From the NCBI RefSeq assembly GCF_000503895.1, contig NC_022997.1, positions 2,669,821-2,733,820 on the forward strand: a stretch of DNA of 64,000 nucleotides, read 5' to 3'. This DNA comes from Hyphomicrobium nitrativorans NL23 (GTDB taxonomy: Bacteria > Pseudomonadota > Alphaproteobacteria > Rhizobiales > Hyphomicrobiaceae). Position numbers and translations under genes: made by a program. The notes under the pieces were generated by a model. The model made no database searches. It saw nothing but the letters and a program-made list of their open reading frames with translations, and was not told where the DNA came from. Of this stretch, positions 61,518 to 64,000 are shown piece by piece (the first letter of the stretch is position 1; each line of letters begins with the position of its first letter).

Positions 61518-62324
61518 ATGTTCGACATTTCCGTTCTTTCCTTGTGGCCCCAGATCGTGGCTGGCGGGCTTGTGGTCGGGTTTCTCGTCGGAATGACGGG
61601 CGTCGGTGCGGGCTCGCTGATGACACCGTTCCTGATTACGAAAGTCGGGATCTCGCCCGCCATCGCGGTCGGGACGGATCTGCTTTTCGCGGCGATCACG
61701 AAGGCCTCCGCTGTCGCGCCGCATCATACGTTCGGGCATGTGAACTGGCGCATCGTGCGGTGGCTCGCCGCGGGCAGCGTGCCGGGCTCCATCGCGATGC
61801 TGGTGCTGATCAAGATCCTCGAACCCGACCTCGCGACGATGGCGTCTGTGATCAAGACAGGGCTCTCGGCGGCCTTGATCCTGAGCTCGTTCGCCCTGGT
61901 CATTTATCCGTTCATGAAACGCGCGTCGTTTCGCGATGCGCCTGGCAAGGCCGACGACACGGTGGCGCGCCCGTTTCCAACGATGCTGCTCGGCTTCGCT
62001 CTGGGATCGGTCGTGACGCTCACGTCCGTGGGTGCCGGCGCCATTGGCGTGGTCGTGCTGACGCTGCTCTATCCCGCGTTGCGTCCGCGTTACCTGATCG
62101 GCACCGACATCGTGCACGCGGTGCCGCTGACGCTGGTGTCGGGGCTCGGGCACCTGAGCATGGGAAACGCGGATTTCGCGCTGCTCGGGCTCTTGCTTTT
62201 GGGGTCGCTTCCGGGGATCGCGCTCGGATCGCGGCTCACGGGCATTCTGCCGGACTGGCTGCTGCGCTCCGCCCTTGCGGCCATCCTCGTGTTCGCGGCC
62301 TATCAGCTCCACGCGAAGGGTTGA
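61518..62324 (+). CDS. TauE/SafE family permease 2
   Basis: This 268-residue protein has the TSUP fold: FLVGMTGVGAGSLMTPFLIT and VTLTSVGAGAIGVVVLTLLY. It lies 14 bp after permease 1 but is a different subgroup. It may carry a different anion, or both may be linked to sulfate and sulfite traffic in the adjoining cys operons. Confidence 0.9.
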   Translation: MFDISVLSLWPQIVAGGLVVGFLVGMTGVGAGSLMTPFLITKVGISPAIAVGTDLLFAAITKASAVAPHHTFGHVNWRIVRWLAAGSVPGSIAMLVLIKILEPDLATMASVIKTGLSAALILSSFALVIYPFMKRASFRDAPGKADDTVARPFPTMLLGFALGSVVTLTSVGAGAIGVVVLTLLYPALRPRYLIGTDIVHAVPLTLVSGLGHLSMGNADFALLGLLLLGSLPGIALGSRLTGILPDWLLRSALAAILVFAAYQLHAKG

Positions 62325-62363
62325 CGACGCCCCTTCGCGTTGCTGGATGAAAGGCGCCTTCGT

Positions 62364-64000
62364 CTAGACAAGCGCGATGTCGTCGTGGAACGTGTTGCCG
62401 CCGAGCGTCGGCTTCACGACGCCCGCGCGGATCACGAAGTCGCCGAAGCTCTCACCCTCGTCGCGCTCCTTGGCGTAGCGGACGAACAACGGCTCCAGAA
62501 GCTCGACGATCCGCGCCTTGCCGACGTCCTGCGCATAGAGCTTGTTCAGCCGCGTGCCCTCGTGGGCCGCGCCGAGGTAGAGGTTGTAAAGACCCGGCGA
62601 GCGACCGACGAAGCCGATCTCGGCCATGTACGGACGGCCGCAGCCGTTGGGGCAGCCGGTCATGCGGATGACGATATCGTCGTTGCGCAGGCCCGCCTTG
62701 TCGAGGCTGTCTTCCAGCGTCGTGATCAGTTCCGGCAGGAAGCGCTCGCTCTCGGCAAGAGCCAGCGCGCACGTCGGCAGCGCGACGCACGAGATCGAGT
62801 TGCGGCGCAGGCCCGACGACGTCGCAATGTCGATGCCGTGCGATTTGAGGATCGCGTCGATCCTGGTCTTCTGCTTCGCGGACGCGTTGCAGATGATGAT
62901 GTTCTGGTTGCCGGTGACCGAGAACGTGATGCCGCCCGCTTCGGCGATCTCGCGGATCGCTGTCCGCAGGTGGCGGCCCGGGAAGTCCCGGATGCGCCCC
63001 GCCTCGATGAAGAGACCGAGGTGCCACTTCTTGTCGGGGCCCTGGTACCAGCCGATGGGATCGCCCATCGAGGTGAACTTGAAGGGGCGCGCCTCGCCCA
63101 GCTTGTAGCCGAGGCGACTCTCGACCTCTTCCCTGTACTTGTCGACGCCGAAGCGCTCGACGGTGTACTTCAGGCGCGCGTTGGCACGGTTCTCGCGGTT
63201 GCCCCAGTCGCGCTGGACGAGCATCACCTTCTCAGCCACGTCGACCGCCTGCTCGGGCGTGCAGAAGCCGATGACATCGCCCGTGCGCGGGAAGGTTGCC
63301 GTGTCGCCGTGCGTCATGCCCATGCCGCCGCCGATGGAGACGTTCCAGCCTGCAAGCTCGCCCTTGGCATTCGTGATAGCGATGTAGCCGAGATCGTGCG
63401 CGAACACGTCGCCGTCGTTGTGCGGCGGCACGGCGATCACGATCTTGAATTTGCGCGGCAGGTAGTGTGTGCCGTAGAGCGGCTCGGTGTCGACAACGGC
63501 CGGGCGCGACATGTCCTCGACCTTGTCGCCCTCAAGCCAGATCTCATGATAGGCGCTCGTTTTCGGCAGCAGGTGATCGCTCACCTTGCGCGCAAACTCG
63601 CCGGCCGCGGCGTGAACCGGCGAGAAGAACGGGTTTGCCACGCACATCACGTTACGGTTGACGTCGCCGCAGGCCGCGATGGTGTCGAGGCAGGCGCCGT
63701 TGATCGCCTGCATCGTGCGGCGCAGGTTCGACTTGATGACGCCGTGGTACTGGAACGTCGCGCGCGTCGTGAGGCGCAGCGAGCCGTTGGCGTAAGTCCC
63801 CGCGATGTCGTCGAGCTTGATCCACTGCTCGGGCGAGACGAGGCCGCCCGGCAACCGCAGGCGGATCATGAAGCTGAACGCTTTTTCGAGCTTCTTCTTC
63901 GCGCGCTCGCCGCGGATGTCCCGGTCGTCCTGCATGTAGGAGCCGTGGAACTTGATGAGCTGCGTGTCGTCGTCGGAGATCGCGCCCGTCTCCACGTGCG
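62364..64000 (-). CDS. cysI: Sulfite reductase (NADPH) haemoprotein, 5' end outside window
   Basis: The frame is open to the window end, so the N-terminal residues are missing. The seen part (about 545 residues) begins with TGAISDDDTQLIKFHGSYMQ, which aligns to the region after the CysI N-terminus. It has the siroheme/4Fe-4S cysteines: SCVALPTCALALAESERFLP and the final TGCPNGCGRP motif. It reduces sulfite to sulfide. It faces the TauE/SafE genes tail to tail, with 39 bp between the stops. Confidence 0.94.
   Translation of the reverse strand, partial: HVETGAISDDDTQLIKFHGSYMQDDRDIRGERAKKKLEKAFSFMIRLRLPGGLVSPEQWIKLDDIAGTYANGSLRLTTRATFQYHGVIKSNLRRTMQAINGACLDTIAACGDVNRNVMCVANPFFSPVHAAAGEFARKVSDHLLPKTSAYHEIWLEGDKVEDMSRPAVVDTEPLYGTHYLPRKFKIVIAVPPHNDGDVFAHDLGYIAITNAKGELAGWNVSIGGGMGMTHGDTATFPRTGDVIGFCTPEQAVDVAEKVMLVQRDWGNRENRANARLKYTVERFGVDKYREEVESRLGYKLGEARPFKFTSMGDPIGWYQGPDKKWHLGLFIEAGRIRDFPGRHLRTAIREIAEAGGITFSVTGNQNIIICNASAKQKTRIDAILKSHGIDIATSSGLRRNSISCVALPTCALALAESERFLPELITTLEDSLDKAGLRNDDIVIRMTGCPNGCGRPYMAEIGFVGRSPGLYNLYLGAAHEGTRLNKLYAQDVGKARIVELLEPLFVRYAKERDEGESFGDFVIRAGVVKPTLGGNTFHDDIALV

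Overview
This GC-rich window looks like the chromosome of a denitrifying alphaproteobacterium, probably of the order Hyphomicrobiales (Rhizobiales). The supporting signs are a Mrp antiporter with fused A and B subunits, an NDUFS4-type complex I subunit, a HmuTUV haem transporter, BluB, a NirK/NirV pair with an NnrR-like regulator, and a repeat related to one common in Rhizobiales. The genus cannot be fixed from sequence reading alone. No phage, transposase or integrase gene was seen.

Layout. 1-8.9 kb: the 3' end of a sulfatase, a palindromic repeat element, a small XRE regulator divergent from a complete mrpA(B)CDEFG operon, and a site-2-type protease with CBS domains. 9-11.3 kb: a membrane GGDEF-EAL protein broken by a C-run frameshift. 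11.5-23.8 kb: a FadL-like porin, then a complete but split ebo system. eboD-eboE-eboC-eboA-eboB run on the minus strand. A divergent plus-strand unit carries a periplasmic PQQ-type sugar dehydrogenase, a cytochrome c, eboF, idi, a GAF protein and a VTT/DedA membrane protein. 23.8-30.6 kb: haem uptake and breakdown (TonB receptor, IsdG-type monooxygenase and HutX on minus; hmuTUV on plus). 30.6-39.1 kb: a membrane metallophosphoesterase, an RND pump with its adaptor, a GntP-type permease and a patatin-like lipase. 39.4-42.5 kb: two arrays of a 59-bp palindromic repeat, a YciF-type ferritin-like protein and a large secreted unknown protein. 42.7-46 kb: tRNA-Arg, the complex I subunit, and cobalamin genes bluB, cobA and cbiB. 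46-49.3 kb: a small basic protein, a frameshifted OmpA-family protein, a 24-residue membrane peptide with a strong terminator, and a DUF2478 gene. 49.5-52.6 kb: nirK, nirV and an NnrR-like regulator with candidate NnrR boxes. 52.7-57 kb: tRNA-Pro, an unknown membrane protein, a DUF192 protein, a double cold-shock protein and gloA. 57.3-64 kb: sulfate assimilation (cysH, cysD, cysN), two TauE/SafE permeases and the 3' part of cysI.

Two observations stand out. First, the ebo cluster sits with idi, a UbiA-like protein, a periplasmic PQQ dehydrogenase and a cytochrome c. This suggests export of a prenylated or sugar-like metabolite that is then processed or oxidised in the periplasm (inference). 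Second, a family of palindromic repeats, with 59-bp spacing and compensating arm changes, begins within a few bases of the stop codon of four unrelated genes, always in the same orientation relative to the gene.
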